From: Labyrinthula sp. Ha
Lineage: Eukaryota; Sar; Bigyra; Labyrinthulida; Labyrinthulaceae
NCBI GenBank assembly: GCA_015227615.1
Contig: JAALGZ010000020.1
Coordinates: 186,001-250,000, forward strand
DNA length: 64,000 bases
Reading direction: 5' to 3'
Numbering within the stretch: the stretch's first letter is position 1; every line of letters starts with the position of its first letter. Made by a program: the position numbers and the translations under genes. Below, in pieces: positions 49,407 through 59,820 of the stretch. The notes below the pieces were generated by a model. It made no database searches and was not told where the DNA came from. It saw nothing but the letters and a program-made list of their open reading frames with translations.

Positions 49407-52400
49407 ATGGCAAACGCAAAGCCAAATGTGTTGAGTGATACAATGTCCGCCTCTGGTAAAGGGCCGAAGATAAATGTTGAATTCAGATACTACTCAATCG
49501 ATTCTGAGGACCTTCATAATTCAGTTTTGATACTTAAAGGGCCAAGTAGCTACCTTAAGCCAGCTGGAGCAGGTGGGTCTTTTCAGACTTCGAATCCCGT
49601 GACAAGTGGAACTCAAGGACAATCTCTTGGGAGAGAGAGCTACTCCGGCACAGGTAAAAGTGCAAATAAGCTGATAAAGATGCCTTCTTTGACATCTCTA
49701 ACCATGAAAAGGAATAGGAAACAGAGTACTAATACTTTAGCTAGAATTCAGCGAAGTACCGTAAAAAGAAGAAATAAAGAGACCATTGCTATTAGTTTTA
49801 CGATGAAATATATTTTGGCAATTCAAGACGTAAATGGAATGTTGACCTTTACTGTCCGCGAAAAAGAAGGGCATCAGGTAAGGGAATTTACCCTAAAACC
49901 AAAAAAGAAAAGATACGAGTTCTTAGGTGCCATCGGAAATTGTATAACTGCTTTCAAGCGACTACAGCAGAAACACGAGGATAAAAGAAGCTACGTCACA
50001 CTCCCTCGGGCTGAAGGAACAGGACTTCAACCACAAGAGCAAACATTTGCAGTTGGTTTAACTCCCAAACGAGGGTTATCGTCAAATCAAGCTATCCAAG
50101 TGCGCGAGTTTGAGCAGAAAACAATTAAAAGAAACCGGAATAATGGGGCGAGTATGCTATCAACAAAATCTGGTTTTCAACATTCCCCTAATATTAATTC
50201 GATGGGTAATATCGCGGATGAGTTTAGTGAACCATTATTTGACAGAGATGATCCACCACCCCCACCACCCCCATTGAGCGAAGCGGAATTTGAAGAGAGC
50301 TTTGAAGAGCGCTCCAAACAGTATAAAACTGTCATCAAGCATAAATCGAGACAATTACCTAATAAGATAGTGATACCTCGTTTAGCCCAGATGCCTGAAT
50401 ATTCATCACTAACTTTATCTCATAAATCTAAAAGGAAGAAGGTTGGTGCTAATAAGCCGGATGATCTTGAACTACCTCACCGTTACACAAAAGCTCCACT
50501 CACGCAAAAATTCCTGTATCAAGTTCTTCAAAGTCCCCATACCTTGAATGCCCTCAATTCAACTGTGTTTTATAAACTTCATTTAGCTGTACACAATATC
50601 AAGCTTGAGAAATCGAATTATTTTAAGGATTTTATGAAAAAATTTGTCTCCAAATTATTTGTTAGAGAAGTTAAGAGTGGCCAAGTGATAATGAGGACTG
50701 GAGAAAGCCACCCTTATTTTTATATTATACAAGCAGGAGTTTTTAAAGAAGACCATGATGGATCCAGTAGTACGCTGAGAAAAGGAGATTTCTTTGGGCA
50801 ATTTTCATTTCTTGGCGGGTCACAAAACAGAGAGTCAACCTCAACAGTGGTATGTCACAAAGGGGAGGGCATGCTATGGTGCATTAGTCGGCGTGAGTTT
50901 TTAGCCATTCGCAGAGAAGCTTTTGAAAAGTTGGCTATGATGAAATTTAAGAAAATGTCAGATACAGGAGCGTTTCCATCAATTTATCACCCTCGGCAGG
51001 ACAAATCACTTATGTCCTCTACCCAGTTGCTGCAGCTTGCCTCCAACGCGGAGGTGAGGTTCGTTGAAGAGGGTAGAGAAATCCTTAATTATGGGGAACC
51101 TGTTGAGGATACCTATTATGTGCTACAAGGCACGCTAAGCATTTTTGCCAAGTCTGTTCCTTCCGAAGAGGAACGAGATATAAGTGAATTTGGGTTTGCA
51201 GATGAGAAAGAACCTCATGAAGCAATTCTAACTGATGACAATTCAACTGATACCTTTGGTGAGTTTTCTCTTCTATCTGTAGAATCGGCAGAAGCTGATC
51301 CAAACAAGAAGAAGGAGCAAAAACAAAAGGAAGAGCTTTTCTCGGACAAATTAGAATATTGTATTAAAGGAGGAAAAAATTGTGTGATTCTGGTTTTACA
51401 TAAGTCTGAGGCTGAACTTCTTCCTCCTGATGTGCTTGTGCAACTCCAGGCTAATATTCTTTCTACTGAGAAGGAACTACTGAAGCAAGCACAGCGACCC
51501 AATATGGACACTCTTTCACCTAGCGTTCTTGCTTCTACGTTTGTTTCTGCTGGTAAACATATCAGTTATAGGTACGACAATATAACTACTCTACTTGAAG
51601 ATGAACTAGAAAAGCAAATCTTAGAAAATACAGTTAGCGGCAATATACAACAGGAGCTTACGTTCGACGAATGCCCTCCTCTTTTCCCAGATGCAGAGTT
51701 TTCTAACCTGGGTGCACTTACAACCGTTGGTGAAGGTTCTTTCGGTAAGGTTTATCTTCACAGATACAAACACGCTAAGGGAGCAAAACCCAAGGATAGG
51801 TTTGGGAGGCGGATTCCAAGCTATTTTGCTCTTAAAGTGATTCCTAAGGAACCTATAACTCGGAATGGCTGGGAGGAAAAGGTAGACTGTGAGATCTTGG
51901 CAATGCAAGAAATGAGCTACACTGTTGGCAGCCCCTTTCTTCTTAATCTTTACTATTCATGGAGCTGTCCGCGATTCATTTACTTGTTGTTAGAGTTGGG
52001 TGAAGGTGGTGATTTGTACGTTCTTCTTCGATCTCAACCCAGCAGGCGTTTCAGGGAACGTGCAGCGAGGTATTACGTTTCCTCTGTGGTGCTTGGGTTA
52101 CAAGCACTTCATGAAAGAAGAATTGCCTATCGAGATTTGAAACCAGAAAATCTAATCCTGAACCGTTCAGGCCATCTCAAAATAGCTGATTTTGGTTTAG
52201 CGAAAAAAACTCTCCAGACATATACCAATTGTGGAACACCTCAGTACACGCCACCTGAGATCATAGCAGGTGGAGGGCATGACCATGGGGTAGACATATG
52301 GGCCCTTGGGGTATTGGTTTATGAGCTTCACATTGGTAGTACACCTTTTGAGGGCTCCAGTGCAAAGGAAATCGCAAGTTTAATTACCTCGCACCGGCTC

Positions 52401-52763
52401 CCTTTAACTTTTGGTGTTGGTAAGAACCCTCCAAGAGGTGAGCTGAGGGGAGGTGATATTTTAAGGAGGAGAACAAAAGATCTTATTGGGCGTCTCCTTC
52501 ACCCAAAACCTAGCCGTAGATTGGGGTACAATAACATGGAGAAATTGAAAAAACATCCATATTTTGTTGGCTCTATTGACTGGGACAAACTGAAGACTTT
52601 AGATATCCCGGCGCCGTTTGTGCCTGACTTAGGGCCGGAGGATGACCCAGATATCATGCCTAGGGATACCGACGTTAGTTTAGATGCAAGACAACACGAG
52701 AAAGACACAACTCGGTGGATGCCTCCTGTTTCAAAACCTTTACTTAGAACCCCCAAGTTCTAG
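49407..52763 (+). CDS. PKG-like AGC protein kinase with two cyclic-nucleotide-binding-type domains (1118 aa)
   Basis: Predicted serine/threonine kinase in one uninterrupted 3.36-kb exon. Residues 1-360 are an unrecognised N-terminal extension with basic stretches and a DDPPPPPPPL tract (281-290). A first cyclic-nucleotide-binding fold lies at about 405-505 (SGQVIMRTGESHPYFYIIQA, GDFFGQFSFLGG) and a second at about 545-690 (EGREILNYGEPVEDTYYVLQ, DTFGEFSLL). The phosphate-binding cassettes lack the usual Arg-Ala pair; the second carries an extra charged insert of about 30 residues, so cyclic nucleotide binding is doubtful. The kinase domain (about 768-1053) has the Gly loop GEGSFGKV, lysine in YFALKV, YRDLKPEN, ADFG, and TNCGTPQYTPPE in place of the usual APE. 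The AGC tail follows but no clear FxxF end motif is present. Relatives are cGMP- or cAMP-dependent kinases; the true activator is unknown. Confidence 0.9.
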   Translation: MANAKPNVLSDTMSASGKGPKINVEFRYYSIDSEDLHNSVLILKGPSSYLKPAGAGGSFQTSNPVTSGTQGQSLGRESYSGTGKSANKLIKMPSLTSLTMKRNRKQSTNTLARIQRSTVKRRNKETIAISFTMKYILAIQDVNGMLTFTVREKEGHQVREFTLKPKKKRYEFLGAIGNCITAFKRLQQKHEDKRSYVTLPRAEGTGLQPQEQTFAVGLTPKRGLSSNQAIQVREFEQKTIKRNRNNGASMLSTKSGFQHSPNINSMGNIADEFSEPLFDRDDPPPPPPPLSEAEFEESFEERSKQYKTVIKHKSRQLPNKIVIPRLAQMPEYSSLTLSHKSKRKKVGANKPDDLELPHRYTKAPLTQKFLYQVLQSPHTLNALNSTVFYKLHLAVHNIKLEKSNYFKDFMKKFVSKLFVREVKSGQVIMRTGESHPYFYIIQAGVFKEDHDGSSSTLRKGDFFGQFSFLGGSQNRESTSTVVCHKGEGMLWCISRREFLAIRREAFEKLAMMKFKKMSDTGAFPSIYHPRQDKSLMSSTQLLQLASNAEVRFVEEGREILNYGEPVEDTYYVLQGTLSIFAKSVPSEEERDISEFGFADEKEPHEAILTDDNSTDTFGEFSLLSVESAEADPNKKKEQKQKEELFSDKLEYCIKGGKNCVILVLHKSEAELLPPDVLVQLQANILSTEKELLKQAQRPNMDTLSPSVLASTFVSAGKHISYRYDNITTLLEDELEKQILENTVSGNIQQELTFDECPPLFPDAEFSNLGALTTVGEGSFGKVYLHRYKHAKGAKPKDRFGRRIPSYFALKVIPKEPITRNGWEEKVDCEILAMQEMSYTVGSPFLLNLYYSWSCPRFIYLLLELGEGGDLYVLLRSQPSRRFRERAARYYVSSVVLGLQALHERRIAYRDLKPENLILNRSGHLKIADFGLAKKTLQTYTNCGTPQYTPPEIIAGGGHDHGVDIWALGVLVYELHIGSTPFEGSSAKEIASLITSHRLPLTFGVGKNPPRGELRGGDILRRRTKDLIGRLLHPKPSRRLGYNNMEKLKKHPYFVGSIDWDKLKTLDIPAPFVPDLGPEDDPDIMPRDTDVSLDARQHEKDTTRWMPPVSKPLLRTPKF

Positions 52764-53490
52764 TTTTTCGTCATATTGGGTTGAAGAGGGAAGTTTTACA
52801 TTCTCTAGTCTTTCCGAACTAGGCTCGGTCTACTCCTGTTTTACTTATTTGAAGGTGAGGTTGGATATGTTTCTTTTTATATATATATATTCTGATCGAC
52901 TAGTTAACGCTTAGGGTAGAATTTTGTGGCAATTTAGTTAATGATGGTCGTTAAAGTTTGAGCATTTTATTTTAGTTTCTCTATCAATACACCTATTACA
53001 AAATAGGAAACTGCTTAGCACGTGATAAACTTGACGACCTTGTTGTGGTTAGCCATATTTACGTTCTTGAGCCTAGTAATGCTTGTTAGAGTATTTTGGT
53101 TTTAAAGTGCTTGTGGGCTCGCTGGTATACACCAGAACTAAGAAAAAAAAAGAAGTCAAATAACGACTAAAATTGTTAATATACATAATATCTGTCTCCC
53201 CATTTGCGACAGATCTCTCCCCAACTACCTTTTCAACTGCACAGGTATTGCCAAATGTGTCTTCGTTAAACTTGTTCTTGGTAATTTCGAACCTAATGCA
53301 ATAACAAGTTTATAGGTTAATTGTCTTATTCGTGGTACTTCCAATAAAGTTCAATGGTTCAAGTTTGTCCTGTTAACTCATTAGCCGCTTCTGTTGGAAA
53401 CTTATAAAGATTTATAATTTCGAGATAGAGAACGACACTTCTTAGCACATGCATTCTATATTTTCAATTAGACCAGACGAGGCACATATT
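52764..53490. other. 3' flank and spacer after kinase gene
   Basis: About 0.7 kb holding the presumed 3' UTR of the kinase gene, with a short (TA)n run near 52880. No further gene was seen. Confidence 0.4.
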
Positions 53491-54490
53491 TGTGTTCGCT
53501 AGGGTGGAAAAAGCGACTGTAAATAAAAACCCAATGCTCATTTTGTATCAAACATGCAGACCAAGGCACGGCGAATATGGTACAACTGAACCTTTCAACA
53601 TCCACTGCTATGGTTCAAATTCCGCTGTTATTAAGACATTTTTCGGCTCTCGCACATATAGTTTCAGATGTGCAACCATGAACAAAATGAATAGGTCATT
53701 GTTATACCTTGGCTTCATTCTGTCAAATTCGCGTTTGTATTTCGGAACATACAACTATTCTTTCATGAGGGATAAACCATGGGGTATTTATGTACCTTGT
53801 TCGAACTCCCATTAATCATGGCGCCCAAAAAAGAGTTGAGGTATAAATGATATTCTTTGTAAAACCTGATCTTTGCAGCAGCTAAAAATTAGTCCATGTA
53901 TCAAGAAAAGTAATAGAGTTTATTCTGATGCGCCAGAAATCTTCTCTTTTTGTCAATTGTTAATGTGAGGCTGTGCGACATGTCTTACGGTAAGGTCAGA
54001 CGAGATTTTCATTTCTTTTATGGGTAGATGGAAACTTACTATGATCAAAATTCTGTCACGCATCAACCTAAAAAGGGCTAGCCTTGTGTGCAAAAATTTT
54101 GCAAGATGGGATTGGTATTTTAGTGTCAAGGTCATCACCAATCAGGTGGCTGTAATTGGGCTACAACAATGCACCTGAAAATGAACACATGGCAGAAAAG
54201 GTAAATAAATCTCTTGAATGCACATATGGGACAACAAGCTGGATCTACCATGACAAATGGTGCCACTTCAAGCCTCGGAGGATTATGTTTGCCTCGGCGT
54301 CGCTTGTTACAAAACAGGCTTAATCTTTACTGGGAAACAAGTCTTTTCAGTCACCGCAGAGGTAAATAAATTTTTCTATAAGAAAACAATATACTCTTGC
54401 TTCTTTTCTTGTATCAGATGCTGCCAAAGTACGTTCAACTTTCCAGCTAAGTAAAAGCAACAACCGATATGAGCTCATTTCCTTTTCTCG
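53491..54490 (+). pseudogene. decayed coding tract, family unknown
   Basis: Plus-strand stretches read like protein: GEYGTTEPFNIHCYG near 53.57 kb, KRASLVCKNFARWDWYF near 54.07 kb and ASEDYVCLGVACYKTG near 54.27 kb. The last vaguely recalls the YVxLGxVxxTG element of VPS13/VPS62-type proteins, but this is too weak to name it. The tract is interrupted several times and looks like a relic. Confidence 0.35.
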
Positions 54491-57400
54491 CATCGTGAAC
54501 CCAGCTGAAAATTAGAAATGATAGTTAAGGACATGTATCATTTTCATTAGCTTCAATAATATATTCTTGTATCAATGCCATCTATCTTAATTCTGCTTAA
54601 ATTGCTAGATAAATGAAAGCCAGCAGAAATTCTACAAGTTTATTAATCATTATTGAAGAAAATTCTACATTTGACCAATGGATAGTGTTTCGTGAGGGTG
54701 CAGTACAATGCCAAAAAAACTTCAATAGAAAATCTGTCTGAGCCTAAGCAAGGGTACAATGCTTACTCACGTTGTGTGGTTCTTCCTCCAACTGCATCCG
54801 CAAATCTTCAAAGTACGTGATAACTGCATGCCTTGTATTTAAGTTATCTACATAATGTGAAATATTAGTAACCCAATTGTTGAACACATACGGCTTCGTC
54901 TACAACGGCTACAGCTCAGCACTCCTGTTTACATTTGTGTTCTATGGGTATGAACATTTAGCTATTGCAATTAGCCAACTTTTCATACTTGAATTCTCAG
55001 TTTCAGTGTCCTTAGATTAAAACAAGCTCAGATCTAAGGAATCAAGACTTATGTCATTGTGCTAGTTACTTTAGTGTTTTGTGGTTGTTTTTTGCTTTAT
55101 ATTCTTGCATCAGTTTCAATTTTCAATGATCCTTAAATACAATTGTTAAAATGTAAAATACGATGGTTACAACAGAAGACATCGATAACAGTCTAAGCCA
55201 TATAATTGCTCTCTGCATTGCTATACATTATACCACAGCCAAAATAATTTTCCCATAATTTTCTTATCCAGGAAATACATCACGTTCAACTCCTGCTATA
55301 TTAATATTATCCTCATATGAGAAACAACTCCCTATTCGAATTAAACGAGTAATTGTTGTAGGATATTGCAATCAGAGCTAACTCATGCGAATATCCAAAT
55401 CTATTACATTGCCGATGACTTTCAAACTCGTGTTCAAATCTTCATATATTGTTGCGTTACGGTCCAAAAGATGGCTGTTTTTATTCAAGATAATATTTAT
55501 CCATCTGTTATGTTTTAACTCGGTTTTCTTTTTTTAAATGTTGATACCTCAGTTGATTTATAATCAGAGTTCATTGCGCTTTTCTTATAATGGCTCAGAT
55601 TAAAAACCCATAGATAATAGTTGGAGTTTCCATTTCTTTTTTTTTATATGTATCCAGGCATAGTAGCAATCCAAAATCAACATTCTTAATATCCATCAAG
55701 GATTTTACCTTTATTCCTTAATACTTTCAGTATATTGACTTCACATCTTTTAGTTTCATTAATATAACTCTAGTAATCTTACTACTTTCTTTAGTATTTG
55801 ATGGGTTCTTTAAAACCTTAACTGAATTTTTGTTACCATTACTGAATTTTCTAACTATATTTTCTTCATCTAATGAACTTAAACAAGAACAACAATTTTA
55901 AGTGCTTTGGTGGGGCTTCCTTATGTTAATTGCATAATCTAAGTTCTTAAGCCACCAATTTAGAAATATATATGTACAGGTAAAGCATTATATATTGTTG
56001 TGAGCGGTATTTTCTCATAAACTTCTCACCAGTTCTTATTAACATGAGTTGTAAAACCGGAAGCAGCAATATACCTCTATGCACTGTTGCAGTGTTCCAA
56101 TCTTAGTCGAGGCCTTTATTCTTGATCTCTATTATTTTCTTTGTTAATATCCTAAGTTTTCCTGCATCCATGAATAAATTGTTGCATCATTTATGCCAAC
56201 GATGGTCTCAGCAATGATGTTTCTGTCAATTCTAAAGGCCTATTCATTGATTTGATCTTCAGAAGAGGTTTTATCAAAAGAATCAGTTTGTTCTGATGTA
56301 AAGTGCGAGAAAAAGGTCTGTATTTTATTTTTATTTCAAAGGTTAGCTCCCCTTGACTGAACAATAGATATCTAGCTGACTACCTAAAGCAAAAACTGTG
56401 ATACTAAAAATGGTCTAAGTAGAATAAATATTCAAAATGTTCATTTGGTATACTTATCAACTCCAACATATCCATTTTATTTTTTTCTCAAGATCTCTTC
56501 TTCGTGTTAAGCTATTGTTAATTTACCATTTTGTTTGTTCCTAGATTGTGTCATCCATAGTAAAACATCCTCAAATTATAGTTAGCACTGTTTCTTTGCT
56601 ATTACCTAGAATCAGTTAACAACATATTGATTTCATTTTTTTCAACTTGAAAATAATCCCTGACATGTTTTCCACTGCTATTCCACAAAATGTAGGGAAC
56701 TCAATCATTGGTACTTTCCTAAACATATTAGTATTATTATTATTATTGTATACTTTTCTATTTTAGTGCAGCAATCAAGTAATACAAATCATCTGATTAT
56801 ATTATAAGCCATTAAAGCAACCATAATAGCGAATTTCCCAACAGGAATGTTAAGTCAACCCGGTATAAGCATAGGTACCTACATTTGTTCTAAATCTATA
56901 CAATTTCTGCATTTCAACACTTGAGCTAAAATAAGTTCAGCCATTATCTACCATGAAGTAATAGATAAACTTTTAATATGTTGGAATATAATATTAATTT
57001 ATAAATTTATGCCTTTTAACTATATTTGTAGCTTGGTATAACTAAGTTCATTATGTGTGAGGCTTGTTAAGGAGTGTGAATATTGATAAACAATCATCCA
57101 CCTAAAGTTTTACATGTCTTTTTTGAAGAAAGTCAATAATTTTTAATATGAATACAGTAAAACCATATTTAATAAGCCGATAAGGCTCTACTAAGCATCA
57201 ACTAGTTAAGCTTGATGTGATGTTGTTGTAACTCGTGTTATTATGGTTTGCTCAAGAAACCTGCAAGCACCCATATATTTATGCTAATAATATTTCCTAA
57301 GACTAGATTTTCTTATGCTTAAACTTCAATCAACTACCTAGTTTCGGTTCCAGCTTCTAGCTAAACTCAATATATTATTATTTTCTGCATTCCATCTGCT

Positions 57401-58742
57401 TCAATCATCATTCCACCTCACTTAATAATAACTCAGTATTGTATTACCCTGTATGAACAAAAGTTATCTTCTTTACGGAGATTCAAGAATAAGCAAATTA
57501 ACTGTATCGATATCTCCAAAATCAGTTTTATCTTACTTAAATTTTCCAAGAATATATTATATCGTAATATTCAGCTCTCAAAGCTCATTTTCTTGTTATT
57601 TTTTAAATGTGCAAGAAACATCCTCTACATATCTCAAGCCGCAACAACTTGAATGAATTTTTCGCCCGCTTGTAGTGTATTAGGTTTTCCTTCATTGCCC
57701 GAAAAACATATTTCTTAGAAGATATATTTGGTTTACCTGCAGTTAATTTGAATTATTTTACCTTTTCACAGGTATCTAATAATAGAGAAACATAACATAC
57801 GAAAGAAGATTGAGCAACTTCTTGTTGAGATGGTTCACAAAGACAAAATTCAACATGACGATATTGAAGCAAGTGAACAGTATTTCTATATAATTCTTGT
57901 TTTTAAGATGCTTTTTAAGTTTATGTTGGAGTAGAATAACTTGTAATCTATCTGTTATCTACGCACTTCATCCAGAAAGAATGTCTGAGAATACAACGAA
58001 GTTTAAAATTAGGTTCTTTCCGTAGACTAAAGAAATGTGATTTTAAACCAATTGGATTGTTTGCATTAATTGATCACAAAACTTGGTTTCCAGTCCTTTT
58101 TCTTGTAAGAAGAAAGGAAGTCCTAGAAGCCTACTAAGCAAAGCAAGAGTAGATTCCCTCTTTCTCATATTAACATTTTGCCGCGTTTCAAAGCCATAGG
58201 AAATCTGTCCAAGAGATAGTTATTGCTTTTTATAGCAGCTTGGAATGGATAGTTCATAAAAGAATATTAAAGAGCTCAGTTGTAAAAAAAGTCAACTCTT
58301 ACCTTCATGGTTCTAGTAGATCTTGGTATTAAACACACTTTATTGTATCAAGAAAGAGAAATAACAGTTATAAGTGAAAAGGTTTTTTACAAAGTTGATT
58401 TCATTTTTCAAGATAGTGGGCTAGAATGGTATAAACACTGCTTATTGGTTTCTTTTTTAACTTTGTTCATAATATGTTGTGTATTTTGAGTCAAGTCAAA
58501 GTTCTTTGTATAATATTTTCTGCTGTATTTTATTTAATCTATGTAATTATAGGCAAAATATCTTTTTTTTTTCTTTGGAACCTATTTATGATTTCTCCAG
58601 ACAGTCGATCTCTATGTTTAGATCTTTCCTTAATATACTGAATATTTCTTTCTAAGCTATATTTTTTTTAGACATGAACTAACAAAACAGGAGAAAGGGA
58701 TAAATTCATATTCTCTTAATAAATAGATAAATACTTTCCCTT
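54491..58742. other. AT-rich spacer
   Basis: About 4.2 kb with no supportable gene. A 16-nt ATT microsatellite lies at 56732-56747. At 57772-57936 the plus strand reads like protein (KHNIRKKIEQLLVEMVHKDK) right after a TTTTCACAG acceptor-like site, so an isolated old exon is possible. Confidence 0.4.
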
Positions 58743-59520
58743 TTAAAACTTTGGATATCCTTTAGGCTTATTTCCATTCACTTTCTTTAAAAAATTACTA
58801 TCCTTGATTTCTAAATTAGCCTTTCCAAAACTAAATTTATTCATCAGATGTCTATATTCTGCGTTACTCAACTTTTCACTATGCGCTTCATACCACGAAA
58901 TAATATTCGGCGTGACAAATCTTCCATATGGATTTTCCGCTCTCTCACCAGAACCCGCAAATCTTAAAGCGTGGCTAAAAATTCCCTCTTTATGGTAAAC
59001 CACCTTCAAATGGTTACCTTCTTTTGGTATATGTTTAGCTTCTTTTGTTACCAACTTTCCATGCCTAGAGTACGACCCGTGAGTTATCGCACCATTTCTA
59101 GTCCAAACTACTACCTCTTCAAAGTCATGTCTAAAATTAATGCATCCATAAAATATACCTATGTCCACCTGAACCATTAAACATCTGATCTTTCTCAAAA
59201 TAAAGTACATACATATGAGCACAATATTCATGTCCTCCTGATCTCTTGCACGTGTGTCTATGGTAGGTGTTAGAGAGACTGAGAAAATTCTTAGATCTAC
59301 AAGCACCTCCTACCGTTCCAGTAGTTTTTAAACCACCATTCTGTTGTCCTGATCTAGAAATAGCAGCAGCTGGTAAACATCCGTCAGTGTCCATGTCAAA
59401 TACTGGTGCAATCGATTCTACATTAATATGGCCTGGTACCGCCTTGTTCCATGCTCGAAAGTCGTGGGCGAAAAGAAGAGTTGGAAGAAATGCAAGGCTT
59501 GAAAGGAGTTCAAATTTCAT
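58743..59520 (-). CDS. NLP-family (NPP1 domain) secreted protein, 249 aa
   Basis: Predicted secreted protein of the necrosis- and ethylene-inducing peptide 1-like (NLP) family, known from oomycetes, fungi and some bacteria, where members act at plant membranes or have no toxic effect at all. The gene looks whole. Two exons, 59520-59159 and 59130-58743, are separated by a 28-nt intron (59131-59158) that sits inside the family's hallmark heptapeptide, which reads GHRHDFE here (usually GHRHDWE). Residues 1-18 form a classic signal peptide (hydrophobic, ending LLFA). The NPP1 domain follows: DTDGCLPAAAI, GGLKTTGTVGGACR with conserved Cys, MYVLYFEKD, then EEVVVW and a THGSY stretch. Length is typical for the family. 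Whether it is active cannot be judged from sequence. It stands alone among AT-rich spacers, a setting common for secreted-protein genes in oomycetes. Confidence 0.85.
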
Positions 59521-59820
59521 TTTTTTTGATTGGATTTGTTTTTTTTCCGATTATTTTTCATGTATAAAAAAGAAGGTGAAAAGGAATCTGCACACTGTCG
59601 TAATATCCCTGTGTTATATTCTTAAGCTTTTGCCATGTCTCTGTATCAACATTACAAAAACTTACCAATACTTCTGTTGGCAAGAACTGAATTTGTTACA
59701 TAACTTTATAGAGTTCAACCTTAATAATTCCAGAACTCCTTCTTTCAAAATAACAATACCAGTACTATTGTTTAACTTGTATTGATAAACAACCGGAAAT
59801 GAGACCCTATTCTAGGTTCA
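59521..59820. other. upstream region of NLP gene
   Basis: T-rich stretches directly before the start codon; no clear TATA box or other element on the minus strand. No gene was seen. Confidence 0.35.

Noticed and set aside
51085-51908. Minus-strand frames opposite the kinase
   Set aside because: Contained within the kinase-coding exon and without independent support.
54250-54310. VPS13/VPS62-type motif
   Set aside because: Only one short YVCLG-like match in a decayed tract; too weak to name a family.
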